From Pseudomonas moraviensis (GTDB lineage: Bacteria; Pseudomonadota; Gammaproteobacteria; Pseudomonadales; Pseudomonadaceae): a stretch of DNA of 64,000 bases. The notes beneath the pieces are model-generated. The model saw only the letters and a program-made list of their open reading frames with translations, did no database searches and was not told the DNA's origin. The stretch lies in contig NZ_LT629788.1 in assembly GCF_900105805.1 (NCBI RefSeq), positions 3,782,001 through 3,846,000 of the forward strand. The letters are read 5' to 3'. Made by a program: the position numbers and the translations under genes. This document shows positions 51,455 through 60,150 of the stretch, in pieces (positions within the stretch are counted from its first letter, which is position 1; the number at the start of each line of letters is the position of its first letter).

Positions 51455-51847
51455 TTAACGCTTCGAGTACTGCGGACGCTTACGCGCTTTACGCAGACCG
51501 ACTTTCTTACGTTCAACTTCACGGGCGTCGCGAGTAACGAAGCCAGCTTTGCGCAGAGCGCTACGCAGGGTTTCGTCGTAGTCCATCAGAGCGCGAGTGA
51601 TGCCGTGGCGGATTGCGCCAGCCTGACCACTTACACCACCGCCGATCACGGTGACGTAGATGTCGAACTTCTCGACAGTCTCGGTCAGCTCCAGCGGCTG
51701 ACGAACTACCATGCGGGCAGTTTCGCGGCCGAAGAAGTTATCCAGCGAACGGTTGTTGATGGAGATGTTACCAGTACCCGGACGCAGGAAAACGCGTGCG
51801 GTTGCGGTCTTGCGACGGCCAGTGCCGTAATTTTGAGTCGCCGACAT
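51455..51847 (-). CDS. rpsI: 30S ribosomal protein S9
   Basis: A 130-residue ribosomal protein with the family start (NYGTGRRKTATARVFLRPG) and the invariant basic tail ending KRPQYSKR, whose last arginine reaches the P-site tRNA. It is co-transcribed with rplM, 14 bp downstream of it. Confidence 0.99.
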   Translation of the reverse strand: MSATQNYGTGRRKTATARVFLRPGTGNISINNRSLDNFFGRETARMVVRQPLELTETVEKFDIYVTVIGGGVSGQAGAIRHGITRALMDYDETLRSALRKAGFVTRDAREVERKKVGLRKARKRPQYSKR

Positions 51848-51861
51848 AATGAACTATTCCG

Positions 51862-52290
51862 TTAAATCTTCAGTTCTTGGGGCTGCTGAGCAGTATGAGG
51901 GTGTGCAGCGCCCGCATAGACTTTCAGCTTACGGTACATGTCGCGACCCAGTGGGTTTTTAGGCAGCATGCCTTTAACCGCGGTCTCGATCACGCGCTCA
52001 GGGGCTTTGGCGATCAGCTTTTCAAAGTTGATCGACTTGATGCCGCCCGGGAAACCGGAGTGGGAGTAGTACATTTTGTCAGTGGTTTTAGCGCCGGTAA
52101 CACGGATCTGCTCGGCGTTGATGACGACGATGTAGTCGCCGGTGTCAACGTGAGGAGTGTACTCAGGCTTGTGCTTGCCACGCAGACGGCTCGCGATTTC
52201 GGTGGCCAGACGACCCAGGGTCTGACCAGCAGCGTCGACGACAAACCAGTCGCGCTTTACTGTTTCCGGTTTAGCAGTAAAAGTTTTCAT
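51862..52290 (-). CDS. rplM: 50S ribosomal protein L13
   Basis: A 142-residue ribosomal protein, recognised by WFVVDAAGQTLGRLATEIAS and the GMLPKNPLGRDMYRKLKVYAG stretch. It is the first gene of the rplM-rpsI operon, which E. coli regulates by L13 binding its own leader. The leader here is short, about 35 nt. Confidence 0.99.
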   Translation of the reverse strand: MKTFTAKPETVKRDWFVVDAAGQTLGRLATEIASRLRGKHKPEYTPHVDTGDYIVVINAEQIRVTGAKTTDKMYYSHSGFPGGIKSINFEKLIAKAPERVIETAVKGMLPKNPLGRDMYRKLKVYAGAAHPHTAQQPQELKI

Positions 52291-52330
52291 TCTTTATAGC
52301 CTCAGGGGCCGCCTGTAAATAAGACGGCGG

Positions 52331-52359
52331 ATCTTACTGAATAGTGCGTACTTTGACAA
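52331..52359 (-). promoter_or_regulatory. rplM-rpsI promoter
   Basis: Minus-strand -35 TTGTCA (52354-52359), 17-bp spacer, -10 TAAGAT (52331-52336). Transcription would start near 52324, about 34 nt before the rplM ATG. Confidence 0.7.
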
Positions 52360-52534
52360 GTCAAAGGCAGCCGGATACAGACGCTTTCGGGGGCTCGGGT
52401 CGGCGCGTCCGTTCAACGGCAAGATTCTTCGGCGGCGGCGCATCACTTCCACTGCAGAAAGAGGTCGGCAATTATGCAGATTGCGAAAAATTTTTCAACC
52501 TGCTTTTATGATTGTTTTGCCCAAGGAGCACCCG

Positions 52535-53575
52535 ATGGACTATCGCCAGCTAGGCCGTACCGACCTGAACGTGAGTGCAATCTGCCTCGGCACCATGACC
52601 TGGGGCGAGCAAAACACTGAGGCTGAAGCCTTCGCGCAGATCGAAAGGGCCAAGGAAGCCGGGATCAATTTCCTCGACACCGCCGAAATGTATCCGGTGC
52701 CGCCAAAAGCCGAAACCTACGCCACCACCGAGCGCTACATCGGCAATTACTTCAAGCGTCGCGGTGACCGTGCCGACTGGATCCTCGCCAGCAAGATCGC
52801 CGGCCCCGGCAACACCATCGACTACATCCGCGACAAGAACCTGCGGCACAACCGTCACCACATCACCGAAGCACTGGACGGCAGTCTCAAGCGCCTGCAG
52901 ACCGATTATATCGACCTGTACCAACTGCACTGGCCGGAACGCAGCACCAACTTTTTCGGACAGCTGGGCTACAAGCACAAGATCGAAGCCAACCTGACCC
53001 CGCTCGAGGACACCCTTGAGGCTCTCGACGAGCAGGTCAAGGCCGGCAAGATCCGCCACATTGGCCTGTCCAACGAAACGCCGTGGGGCACCATGCGTTT
53101 TCTCGCGTTGGCCGAAGCCCGTGGCTGGCCGCGCGCCGTGTCGATCCAGAACCCCTACAACCTGCTCAACCGCAGCTTCGAAGTGGGCCTGGCGGAGATC
53201 GCCATCCGCGAACAGTGCGGCCTGCTCGCCTATTCGCCACTGGCGTTCGGCTTCCTCTCCGGCAAGTACGAAGGCGGCGCCCGCCCACCGAAAGGCCGCC
53301 TGAGCCTGTACAGCCGCTTCAGCCGCTATTTCAACCCGCAATCGGAAGCGGCGTGCAGCCGTTACGTGGCACTGGCCCGTGAGCACGGTCTGGATCCGGC
53401 GCAAATGGCCCTGGCGTTCGTGACCCAGCAACCGTTCGTGACCAGCAACATCATAGGCGCGACGACGCTGGAACAGCTGGACAGCAACATTGCCAGTTTT
53501 GATCTGAAACTGTCTGATGAGGTGTTGGCCGGGATCGAAGCGATTCACAAGGATCATCCGAACCCTGCACCTTGA
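52535..53575 (+). CDS. Aldo/keto reductase (Tas-like)
   Basis: NADP(H)-dependent oxidoreductase with a TIM-barrel fold, 346 residues. The catalytic tetrad is visible: D and Y in FLDTAEMYP, K in ILASKIAGPG and H in LYQLHWPER. The cofactor end is typical (TSNIIGATTLEQLDSNI). It most resembles E. coli Tas, a protein of unclear substrate. AAGGAG lies 9 bp before the ATG at 52535. An in-frame start at 52481 would add an unconserved leader. Monocistronic, followed by a REPIN. Confidence 0.93.
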   Translation: MDYRQLGRTDLNVSAICLGTMTWGEQNTEAEAFAQIERAKEAGINFLDTAEMYPVPPKAETYATTERYIGNYFKRRGDRADWILASKIAGPGNTIDYIRDKNLRHNRHHITEALDGSLKRLQTDYIDLYQLHWPERSTNFFGQLGYKHKIEANLTPLEDTLEALDEQVKAGKIRHIGLSNETPWGTMRFLALAEARGWPRAVSIQNPYNLLNRSFEVGLAEIAIREQCGLLAYSPLAFGFLSGKYEGGARPPKGRLSLYSRFSRYFNPQSEAACSRYVALAREHGLDPAQMALAFVTQQPFVTSNIIGATTLEQLDSNIASFDLKLSDEVLAGIEAIHKDHPNPAP

Positions 53576-53590
53576 ATGACCGCTAGAAGC

Positions 53591-53650
53591 TTCGCGAGCA
53601 GGCTCGCTCTCACAGGTACGGTGATCCCCTGTGGGAGCGAGCCTGCTCGC
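53591..53650. repeat. REPIN
   Basis: Inverted pair TTCGCGAGCAGGCTCGCTCT and GTGGGAGCGAGCCTGCTCGC with a short loop, between two convergent genes. Confidence 0.85.
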
Positions 53651-53676
53651 CAACAGGCCCGCCAATACAGCGAAGA

Positions 53677-54813
53677 TCAGAGCGACCGCGCAATAATCTC
53701 CTTCATGATTTCATTGGTGCCGGCATAGATCCGTTGCACCCGCGCATCCGCCCACGCCCGGGCTACCGGGTATTCCCACATGAAGCCGTAGCCGCCATGC
53801 AGTTGCACGCATTCGTCGAGCACTTTGCACTGCAGGTCGGTTCCCCAATACTTGGCCATCGCCGCCGTCGGCACATCGAGTTTGCCTTGCAGGTGCAGTT
53901 CCAGGCAGCGGTCAACGAAGACTCGGCCAATCTGAATCTCGGTAGCCATCTCGGCCAGTTTGAAGCGGGTGTTCTGGAAGTCGGCAATCGCCTTGCCGAA
54001 CGCCTTGCGATCGCGGGTGTAATCCAGCGTCCATTGCAGCGCTGCCTCGGCCGAGGCCAGCCCGCCGATGGCCACCGTCAGGCGCTCCTGCGGTAATTCC
54101 TGCATCAGATAGGCAAACCCGGCACCCGCCTGCCCGAGAAGGTTTTCCTTCGGCACGCGAACGTCCTGGAAGAACAATTCCGAAGTGTCCTGCGCTTTCA
54201 TGCCGACCTTCTCCAGGCGCTTGCCCTTCTCGAAGCCCGGCGTATTTGCCTCCACCAGAAACAGGCTGGTGCCCTTGGCGCCGGCGTTCGGATCGGTCTT
54301 TGCCACCACAATCACCAGGTCAGCCAGAAAGCCATTGGTGATGAAGGTTTTCGAGCCGTTGATCACATATTCGTCACCTTCCAGTACCGCTGTGGTCTTG
54401 ACCCCTTGCAGGTCGGAACCGGCGCCAGGCTCGGTCATGGCAATCGCCGTGACCATTTCGCCCGAGACCAGCTTCGGCAGGTATTTGTGCTTCAGTGCTT
54501 CGCTGCCGTAATGCAGGATGTACGGCGCGACGATGTCCGAGTGCAGGGAAAAGCCGATGCCGGTCAGGCCCAGGCGACCGACCTCTTCAATCACCACGGC
54601 GCTATACAAAAAATCCGCGCCCAGTCCGCCATATTCCTCTGGCAGATGCGAACAGAGCATCCCCGCCTCCCCCGCTTTGTTCCAGAGTGCGCGATCGATG
54701 TGCCCCTGCTTCTCCCACTGAGCGTGATACGGCACGGCCTCTTTTTCGAGGAAAGTTCGTACGCTGTCGCGGAACAATTCGTGCTCGGAGCTGAACAGGG
54801 TTCTGGGGATCAT
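53677..54813 (-). CDS. Acyl-CoA dehydrogenase (long-chain/isovaleryl type)
   Basis: FAD-dependent dehydrogenase, 378 residues, that makes a trans-2,3 double bond in an acyl-CoA. The family motifs ITAMTEPGAGSD-like (AIAMTEPGAGSDLQ, 124-137) and the C-terminal RIYAGTNEIMKEI are present. The usual catalytic Glu of the E-G-T loop is Ala here. E256, in SAEAALQW, sits where LCAD and isovaleryl-CoA dehydrogenases carry their catalytic base. So a long-chain or branched substrate is likelier than medium-chain. It is divergent from the AraC-family gene, which may regulate it. Confidence 0.92.
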   Translation of the reverse strand: MIPRTLFSSEHELFRDSVRTFLEKEAVPYHAQWEKQGHIDRALWNKAGEAGMLCSHLPEEYGGLGADFLYSAVVIEEVGRLGLTGIGFSLHSDIVAPYILHYGSEALKHKYLPKLVSGEMVTAIAMTEPGAGSDLQGVKTTAVLEGDEYVINGSKTFITNGFLADLVIVVAKTDPNAGAKGTSLFLVEANTPGFEKGKRLEKVGMKAQDTSELFFQDVRVPKENLLGQAGAGFAYLMQELPQERLTVAIGGLASAEAALQWTLDYTRDRKAFGKAIADFQNTRFKLAEMATEIQIGRVFVDRCLELHLQGKLDVPTAAMAKYWGTDLQCKVLDECVQLHGGYGFMWEYPVARAWADARVQRIYAGTNEIMKEIIARSL

Positions 54814-54963
54814 GCGGCACCTTTGTTTTTGTTGGAGGGATACGGCATTCAGAGACTAAGCCCGAGTCCCGCTACGCGACACTGGACACATCCGACAAAA
54901 AATAAGACGATCCAGCCGTCTGGTGACCACTTTCCCTTATAAAAACAAAACAAAAGTTGAATT

Positions 54964-55959
54964 ATGTCCAAGCACGTCTCCCCGCCCTTGCGGCGCGTCA
55001 GCATCCTGGCCGTCGACCGGGTTTTCGCTTACACCCTCATGCAGGCCAAGGATTTTTTCCATGTGGCCAGCCTGCGTTATGGCAAACAACTGGGCCATGG
55101 CCTGACGCCGGCGTTCGAAACGCGCCTGGTCAGCCCTGATGGCAAACCGGTAAAAAGCTTCAGCGATGTAGTCATGCCGGTCGACGGCGGCCTGGAAAAC
55201 GCCGATGTGATCATCCTCCCGGCGTTCTGGGACGATTTCGACACGCTGTGCAGCCGTTATCCGCAGATCCTCCCTTGGCTGCGTGAACAGCATGCGCGCG
55301 GCGCGGTGTTATGCGGTGAAGCCACGGGAGTGTTCTGGCTGGCCGAAGCCGGCCTGCTCAACGGCAAGGAAGCGACCACCTACTGGCGCTTCTTCAATGC
55401 ATTCGCCGAGCGCTTCCCCAAGGTCTATCTGAATCAGGACAAGCACCTGACCGATGCCGACAATCTCTACTGCGCCGGCGGCACCACCTCGGCCTGCGAC
55501 TTGTATATCTACCTGATCGAACGCTTCTGCGGCTCGAACGTGGCGCAGGCCGTGGCTCGCGACATTCTTTACGAAGTGCAGCGCAGCTATTCGCCGGGAC
55601 GCATCGGTTTCGGCGGGCAGAAACTGCACCAGGACGTGATCATTCTGCAGATCCAGCATTGGCTCGAAGAACATTTCGCCGACAAGTTCCGCTTCGAGGA
55701 CGTCGCCCGCGAGCACGGTATGAGCATCCGCAATTTCATGCGCCGTTTCCAGACCGCCACCGGCGACAAGCCGCTGCACTACTTGCAGCGCCTGCGCATC
55801 GAGACCGCCAAGGGCTTGCTTTCGGGCACACGCAAAAGCATCAAGACCATCAGTTATGAGGTCGGTTACGACGACGCGAGCTTCTTTGCGCGACTGTTCC
55901 GCCAGCACACAGAACTGTCGCCTAACCAGTATCGGCAGCAGTTTCAGCAGGCGGCATAA
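54964..55959 (+). CDS. GATase1-AraC family transcriptional regulator
   Basis: GlxA-type regulator of 331 residues. The N-terminal 180 residues are a DJ-1/PfpI (class I glutamine amidotransferase-like) sensor domain (RRVSILAVDRVFAYTLMQAKDFF), with C near the nucleophile elbow in GAVLCGEATGVFWLAEAG. The C-terminal two-helix AraC domain includes GMSIRNFMRRFQTATG and SYEVGYDDASFFARLFRQ. Relatives of this kind control carnitine, betaine, arginine or dehydrocarnitine genes. The divergent acyl-CoA dehydrogenase is a possible target. No strong ribosome-binding site precedes the ATG. Confidence 0.9.
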   Translation: MSKHVSPPLRRVSILAVDRVFAYTLMQAKDFFHVASLRYGKQLGHGLTPAFETRLVSPDGKPVKSFSDVVMPVDGGLENADVIILPAFWDDFDTLCSRYPQILPWLREQHARGAVLCGEATGVFWLAEAGLLNGKEATTYWRFFNAFAERFPKVYLNQDKHLTDADNLYCAGGTTSACDLYIYLIERFCGSNVAQAVARDILYEVQRSYSPGRIGFGGQKLHQDVIILQIQHWLEEHFADKFRFEDVAREHGMSIRNFMRRFQTATGDKPLHYLQRLRIETAKGLLSGTRKSIKTISYEVGYDDASFFARLFRQHTELSPNQYRQQFQQAA

Positions 55960-55983
55960 TTTTCCTGCAACAGCGCAATTCCA

Positions 55984-56074
55984 ATGTGGGAGCGAGCCTG
56001 CTCGCGATTGCGTCCGTCCGTGCAGCATTGATGTTACTGACCCAACGCTATCGCGAGCAGGCTCACTCCTACAG
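55984..56074. repeat. REPIN
   Basis: Left arm TGTGGGAGCGAGCCTGCTCG, right arm TATCGCGAGCAGGCTCACTC. The arms are of different subtypes and are separated by about 45 bp. Convergent intergenic location. Confidence 0.85.
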
Positions 56075-56098
56075 GGTGTTGCGGTGAATTCTGGATAT

Positions 56099-56132
56099 AA
56101 AAAAAGGGCCTGCAATCGCAGGCCCTTTTTCT
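56099..56132. terminator. Bidirectional terminator between the AraC-type gene and zapE
   Basis: AAAAAAAGGGCCTGC, loop AATC, GCAGGCCCTTTTT, symmetrical and suitable for both converging genes. Confidence 0.9.
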
Positions 56133-56147
56133 TTGCCGAAACACCGC

Positions 56148-57242
56148 TTAAGGCTTGTGCGCCCGCGACAGAAACTCGTGGGATTGCATCTCCAGCAAGC
56201 GGCTCAGCGTGCGCTGGAACTCGAAGGTCAGGCGTCCGCCGGTGTACAGATCCTTCAGCTCGACTTCGGCAGAAATGATCAGTTTGACGTTGCGATCGTA
56301 GAACTCGTCGACCATGTTGATGAAGCGCCGCGCGATGTCGTCGGTGGTGACGCTCATCTGCTCGACGCCGCTGAGCAGCACCGCGTGGAAGATTTTGCCC
56401 AGTTCGATGTAGTCGTTCTGGCTGCGCGGGCCGTCGCACAGTTCGCGGAAGTCGAACCAGGCCACGTCATCACAGGTACGCAGGGCGCGGATTTCGCGGT
56501 TCTCGATGATCAGCACATCATTTTCCACCGCCGCCGTGCACTCCGGCGTCAGTGCCTTGAAGCTCTTGCGCAGACTTTCATGCGCCGCTTCGTCGAGCGG
56601 ATAGTGGAACAGCTCGGCTTGCTCGAGGTGACGCAAACGGTAGTCGACGCCGCTGTCGACGTTGACGATCTCGGTGTTCTGCTTGATCAGCGCGATGGCC
56701 GGGAGGAAGCGCGCGCGTTGCAGGCCGTCCTTGTACAGACCGTCAGGCACGATGTTCGAGGTCGCAACCAGGGTCACGCCGTTCTTGAACAGCTCTTCCA
56801 TCAGCGTGCCGAGAATCATCGCATCGGTGATGTCGGATACGAAGAATTCATCGAAGCAGATCACCCGCGACTCGGCGGCGAAGCGCTTGGCAATGATGGT
56901 CAGCGGGTTCTTCTCGCCGCCGAGAGTTTTCATTTCTTCGTGCACACGCTTCATGAAGCGGTGGAAGTGCGTGCGGGTCTTTTCCTTGAACGGCAGTGCT
57001 TCGAAGAAGGTGTCGACCAGGTAAGTCTTGCCGCGACCGACGCCGCCCCAGAAATACAGGCCCTTGACCGGTGCCTGATCCTTTTTGCCAAACAGCTTGC
57101 CGAGAAATCCCGGCTTGTTCTGGTCGGCGGCGATCAAGTCGTCGTACAGACGCTGCAAGTGACGCACAGCAGTTTCCTGCGCGGCGTCATGGAAGAAGTC
57201 CGGGCGTTTCAGATCAGCTTGATATCGTTCTAGGGGCGTCAT
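56148..57242 (-). CDS. zapE: Cell division ATPase ZapE
   Basis: AFG1-type P-loop ATPase that acts at the Z ring late in division, 364 residues. Walker A is GGVGRGKTYLVD near 66-77 (with the preceding KGLYFWGG), Walker B is VICFDEFFVSD near 132. The N-terminus (TPLERYQADLKRPDF) is characteristic of the family. Monocistronic, downstream of trpS on the same strand but behind a terminator-like hairpin. Confidence 0.95.
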   Translation of the reverse strand: MTPLERYQADLKRPDFFHDAAQETAVRHLQRLYDDLIAADQNKPGFLGKLFGKKDQAPVKGLYFWGGVGRGKTYLVDTFFEALPFKEKTRTHFHRFMKRVHEEMKTLGGEKNPLTIIAKRFAAESRVICFDEFFVSDITDAMILGTLMEELFKNGVTLVATSNIVPDGLYKDGLQRARFLPAIALIKQNTEIVNVDSGVDYRLRHLEQAELFHYPLDEAAHESLRKSFKALTPECTAAVENDVLIIENREIRALRTCDDVAWFDFRELCDGPRSQNDYIELGKIFHAVLLSGVEQMSVTTDDIARRFINMVDEFYDRNVKLIISAEVELKDLYTGGRLTFEFQRTLSRLLEMQSHEFLSRAHKP

Positions 57243-57263
57243 AATTCGTTAGCAAGGCAACAA

Positions 57264-57292
57264 AAACGGGCCGTCACTGTAGCGACGGCCTG
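57264..57292 (-). terminator. Terminator downstream of trpS
   Basis: Minus-strand CCGTCGC, loop, GTGACGGCC followed by GTTTTTG. It lies between the trpS stop codon and zapE. Confidence 0.7.
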
Positions 57293-57332
57293 TGGGAATG
57301 GCAATCGGCCCTTGGTCGGGTCGTGCCGCCGA

Positions 57333-58688
57333 TCAGTCCTGCGCTGGGGTCAGCGCTACGCGCAACGCCTCGATGGCGGCATCTCGCGCTGCAGCATCGG
57401 CGAAGGCCGGGCTGTCGCCTACGCACTCACCGGCCAGCCAGACGCTGAAGCTCAGGTTTTCAGTGCGTACGTCCAGCGGTTCGCCGGACTGCAACTGTTT
57501 GGTCGCCTGTCCGGCGGTTTTGCCATCGGCGAAGTTGCGCGACAGCAGCAGTTGCTCGCCATCAGCCGCCAGCAGACGGAAACGGAAGCTGCCATCCTCT
57601 TCGCGGAAGCTGACGAAACGCGCAGCCTTCGCGGCTTTCTTCTTGGTAGTCGCGGCGACCTGAACCTGATTGACGAAAGAACGCAGGCCAACGGCTTCGC
57701 GCAACTCATTGAGGAACGGCGTGGCAACAGCGCGGGCCTTCTTCGCACCGATCTGCAGAATGTCTTCCAGGTCCGCCGGACGCTCGATCAACTGGTGATA
57801 CTTCTCGCGCGCCTCGCCCAGTTCGTTGTCGAGCAACTGGAACAGACGATTCTTCGCCTCGCCCCAGCCCAGACCACCGAGCAGTTCGCGACGGAATTCG
57901 TCAGCCTGCGCCGGTGTGGCGAAGGCCTGGAACAGGGTGAACAAGTGCGAGTTGTCGGGATCTTTCGCTTCGCCCGGGGCCTTGGAGTCGGTGACGATCC
58001 GCGAGATCGCGTCCTTCATCTCTTTGGCGCTGGAGAACAACGGGATGGTGTTGTCGTAGCTCTTCGACATCTTGCGACCGTCGAGGCCCGGCAAGGTCGC
58101 CACGCTTTCTTCGATCAGCGCTTCGGGCATGGTGAAGAATTCTCTGCCCTGACCGAACAGATGGTTGAAGCGCTGGCCGATATCGCGCGCCATCTCGACG
58201 TGCTGAATCTGGTCACGACCTACCGGCACCTTGTGCGCGTTGAACATCAGGATGTCCGCGGCCATCAGTACCGGGTAGCTGTAGAGGCCCATGGTGATAC
58301 CGGCATCCGGGTCTTCACCGGTCTCGACATTCTTGTCCACCGACGCCTTGTAAGCGTGCGCGCGATTGAGCAGGCCCTTGGCGGCAACGCAGGTCAGCAG
58401 CCAGGTCAGCTCGGGGATTTCCGGGATGTCGGACTGGCGGTAGAAGGTCACGCGATCGACATCGAGGCCACCGGCCAGCCAGGTTGCAGCGATTTCCAGA
58501 CGCGAGCGCTGGATGCGCAGCGGGTCATCGCATTTGATCAGGGCGTGGTAGTCGGCGAGGAAGTAGAACGAATCGGCCTGGCTGTCGCGGCTGGCAACGA
58601 TTGCCGGGCGGATGGCGCCGGCGTAGTTGCCCAGATGCGGCGTGCCGGTGGTGGTGATGCCGGTGAGAATGCGGGTACGGTTGGTCAT
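57333..58688 (-). CDS. trpS: Tryptophanyl-tRNA synthetase with C-terminal extension
   Basis: Class I aminoacyl-tRNA synthetase charging tRNA-Trp. The HIGH-like motif is PHLGNYAGAI near residue 15 and the KMSKS loop is GRKMSKSYDNT near 193. I chose the ATG at 58688 over an in-frame one at 58712 because the catalytic domain starts there. The 451-residue product is more than 110 residues longer than E. coli TrpS. The extra C-terminal part, after a Lys/Ala-rich linker, includes FRFRLLAADGEQLLLSR and resembles a YegP/DUF1508-like beta domain. Its role is unknown. Confidence 0.95.
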   Translation of the reverse strand: MTNRTRILTGITTTGTPHLGNYAGAIRPAIVASRDSQADSFYFLADYHALIKCDDPLRIQRSRLEIAATWLAGGLDVDRVTFYRQSDIPEIPELTWLLTCVAAKGLLNRAHAYKASVDKNVETGEDPDAGITMGLYSYPVLMAADILMFNAHKVPVGRDQIQHVEMARDIGQRFNHLFGQGREFFTMPEALIEESVATLPGLDGRKMSKSYDNTIPLFSSAKEMKDAISRIVTDSKAPGEAKDPDNSHLFTLFQAFATPAQADEFRRELLGGLGWGEAKNRLFQLLDNELGEAREKYHQLIERPADLEDILQIGAKKARAVATPFLNELREAVGLRSFVNQVQVAATTKKKAAKAARFVSFREEDGSFRFRLLAADGEQLLLSRNFADGKTAGQATKQLQSGEPLDVRTENLSFSVWLAGECVGDSPAFADAAARDAAIEALRVALTPAQD

Positions 58689-58712
58689 GGGTAATCGCTT
58701 GTCAGACTGCAA

Positions 58713-59342
58713 TCAATTCGAGAGACGCGGCAGCAGCAGATCCTTGAGATCGGTCAGCTTGCCGTGAAAAAAGTGTCCGCATTCTGCCACTTTCAGCAGC
58801 TCATGGGGGCGCTGGAGTTTGTCGGACCAGTCGTAGACCAGTTGCGGATCGATGACTTCGTCGGTTTCCGGCTGGATCACGGTCAACGCGCCGTGCTGCG
58901 GCAGTTGATCCTGCTCGCCCAGGCGCATCACCGCCGGGGCGACCATGAACAGGTGTGCAAGCTGCACGCCTTGGGCTTCGAGACGGCCGCCGAGACTTGC
59001 TGCAACAAATCCGCCGAAGGAGAAACCGAACAGGGTCAGGGGCAAGTCCGGGTGTTTTTCGCGCAGCCATGCGGCGGCGGCCTGGGCGTCGTCGACTTCA
59101 CCGGTGCCCATGTCGTGCGTGCCCTGGCTGGCGCCGACGCCGCGATAATTGAAACGCAAGGTGATCAGGCCTGCGTCGCGCGCGGTGCGCTGCAGGGTCG
59201 AGACGACCTTGTTGAGCATGGTGCCGCCCTGTACCGGGTTCGGATGGCAGATCAGCGCAATGCCGCGCGGCTGCTCGTTATCCAGGTACAGGGATTCCAG
59301 TTGACCCACCGGGCCGTCAATCACTACAGGGGTTTCACGCAT
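58713..59342 (-). CDS. Alpha/beta hydrolase
   Basis: A 209-residue serine hydrolase of the small YcjY/KynB-like type. Nucleophile elbow GFSFGGF near residue 108, oxyanion region CHPNPVQGGTM near 30-40, acid in DEVIDPQL and catalytic His in CGHFFHG near the end. The frame is open to 59495, but the N-terminal 51 residues of that version are not hydrolase-like, so I chose the ATG at 59342. It follows closely upstream of trpS on the same strand. Substrate unknown. Confidence 0.88.
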   Translation of the reverse strand: MRETPVVIDGPVGQLESLYLDNEQPRGIALICHPNPVQGGTMLNKVVSTLQRTARDAGLITLRFNYRGVGASQGTHDMGTGEVDDAQAAAAWLREKHPDLPLTLFGFSFGGFVAASLGGRLEAQGVQLAHLFMVAPAVMRLGEQDQLPQHGALTVIQPETDEVIDPQLVYDWSDKLQRPHELLKVAECGHFFHGKLTDLKDLLLPRLSN

Positions 59343-59486
59343 CAGCAAGGGAGGAACTCCGTGACCTCGAATCGGGTCGACTCGTCTAGCAAATTGTCTG
59401 TGCCAATCTATTGCGAGTGAATCGCGGTATACAGCGCAGGTTCGAGCCGTTAACGTAAAGCAAAGCCGTTTATAGAGGAAGGACTC

Positions 59487-59921
59487 GTGGAACACTCGCT
59501 CTTAGTTTGGTTGTTACCGACTCTTGCCCTGGTTGTGGGTGTCGCCATTGGATTCCTGATCGCGCGCGTTGCGCCGAACGCCGCGCCGAGCCGCACGCAG
59601 CGTCAACTGGATGATATCCAGGAGCGTTTCGACAGTTATCAAAACGAGGTGGTCACCCACTTCAACAGCACCGCGATGCTGGTCAAGAAGCTGACCCAAA
59701 GTTATCAGGAAGTGCAGGATCATCTCGCCGAGGGCGCCAACCGTCTGGCCCTGGACGAGCAGACCCGCCAGCGCCTGATCGCTGCCCTGCACGCCGACGC
59801 AGCGCAGGCCCCCCGCGAACGCCTGACGCCACCGCGCGATCAGGAACCACCGCGTGACTATGCACCGAAGAATCCGAACTCGCCGGGCATGCTCGATGAG
59901 CACTATGGTTTGAAGAAGTAA
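59487..59921 (+). CDS. zapG: ZapG/YhcB family inner-membrane protein (DUF1043)
   Basis: A 144-residue protein with one N-terminal membrane helix (LLVWLLPTLALVVGVAIGFLIA), then a coiled coil (RTQRQLDDIQERFDSYQNEV...) and a disordered Pro-rich tail. E. coli YhcB (ZapG) links the divisome and the envelope synthesis machinery. The start is a GTG with GAGGAAGGA upstream. Divergent from the hydrolase gene. Assignment rests on length, topology and the N-terminal half. Confidence 0.88.
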   Translation: MEHSLLVWLLPTLALVVGVAIGFLIARVAPNAAPSRTQRQLDDIQERFDSYQNEVVTHFNSTAMLVKKLTQSYQEVQDHLAEGANRLALDEQTRQRLIAALHADAAQAPRERLTPPRDQEPPRDYAPKNPNSPGMLDEHYGLKK

Positions 59922-59938
59922 TCAGCCTTCGCGGGTAA

Positions 59939-59978
59939 CAAAAAGCCCCCGGACATTGATGTGTCCGGGGGCTTTTTT
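59939..59978 (+). terminator. Terminator downstream of zapG
   Basis: AAAAAGCCCCCGGACA, loop TTGATG, TGTCCGGGGGCTTTTTT: a very strong intrinsic terminator 17 bp after the zapG stop. Confidence 0.92.
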
Positions 59979-60012
59979 GTGTCCGGCAGGTTTCTGGTGC
60001 CCATTTTATCGC

Positions 60013-60080
60013 CATCGCGAGCAGGCTCACTCCTACATTTTGGAATGCGTCCCACTGTAGGAGTGAGCCTGCTCGCGATG
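60013..60080. repeat. REPIN
   Basis: Inverted REPs of the CACTCCTACA subtype (ATCGCGAGCAGGCTCACTCC and GGAGTGAGCCTGCTCGCGAT) in the convergent region between zapG and the OmpA-like gene. Confidence 0.88.
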
Positions 60081-60097
60081 ACGCCGGCGGCAATGAC

Positions 60098-60130
60098 ACA
60101 AAAAAAATGCCCGATCACAGGACCGGGCAT
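60098..60130 (-). terminator. Terminator downstream of the OmpA-like lipoprotein
   Basis: Minus-strand ATGCCCGGTC, loop, GATCGGGCAT followed by a T8 run. Confidence 0.88.
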
Positions 60131-60150
60131 TGGTTCTTTCAGGCAGTCGC

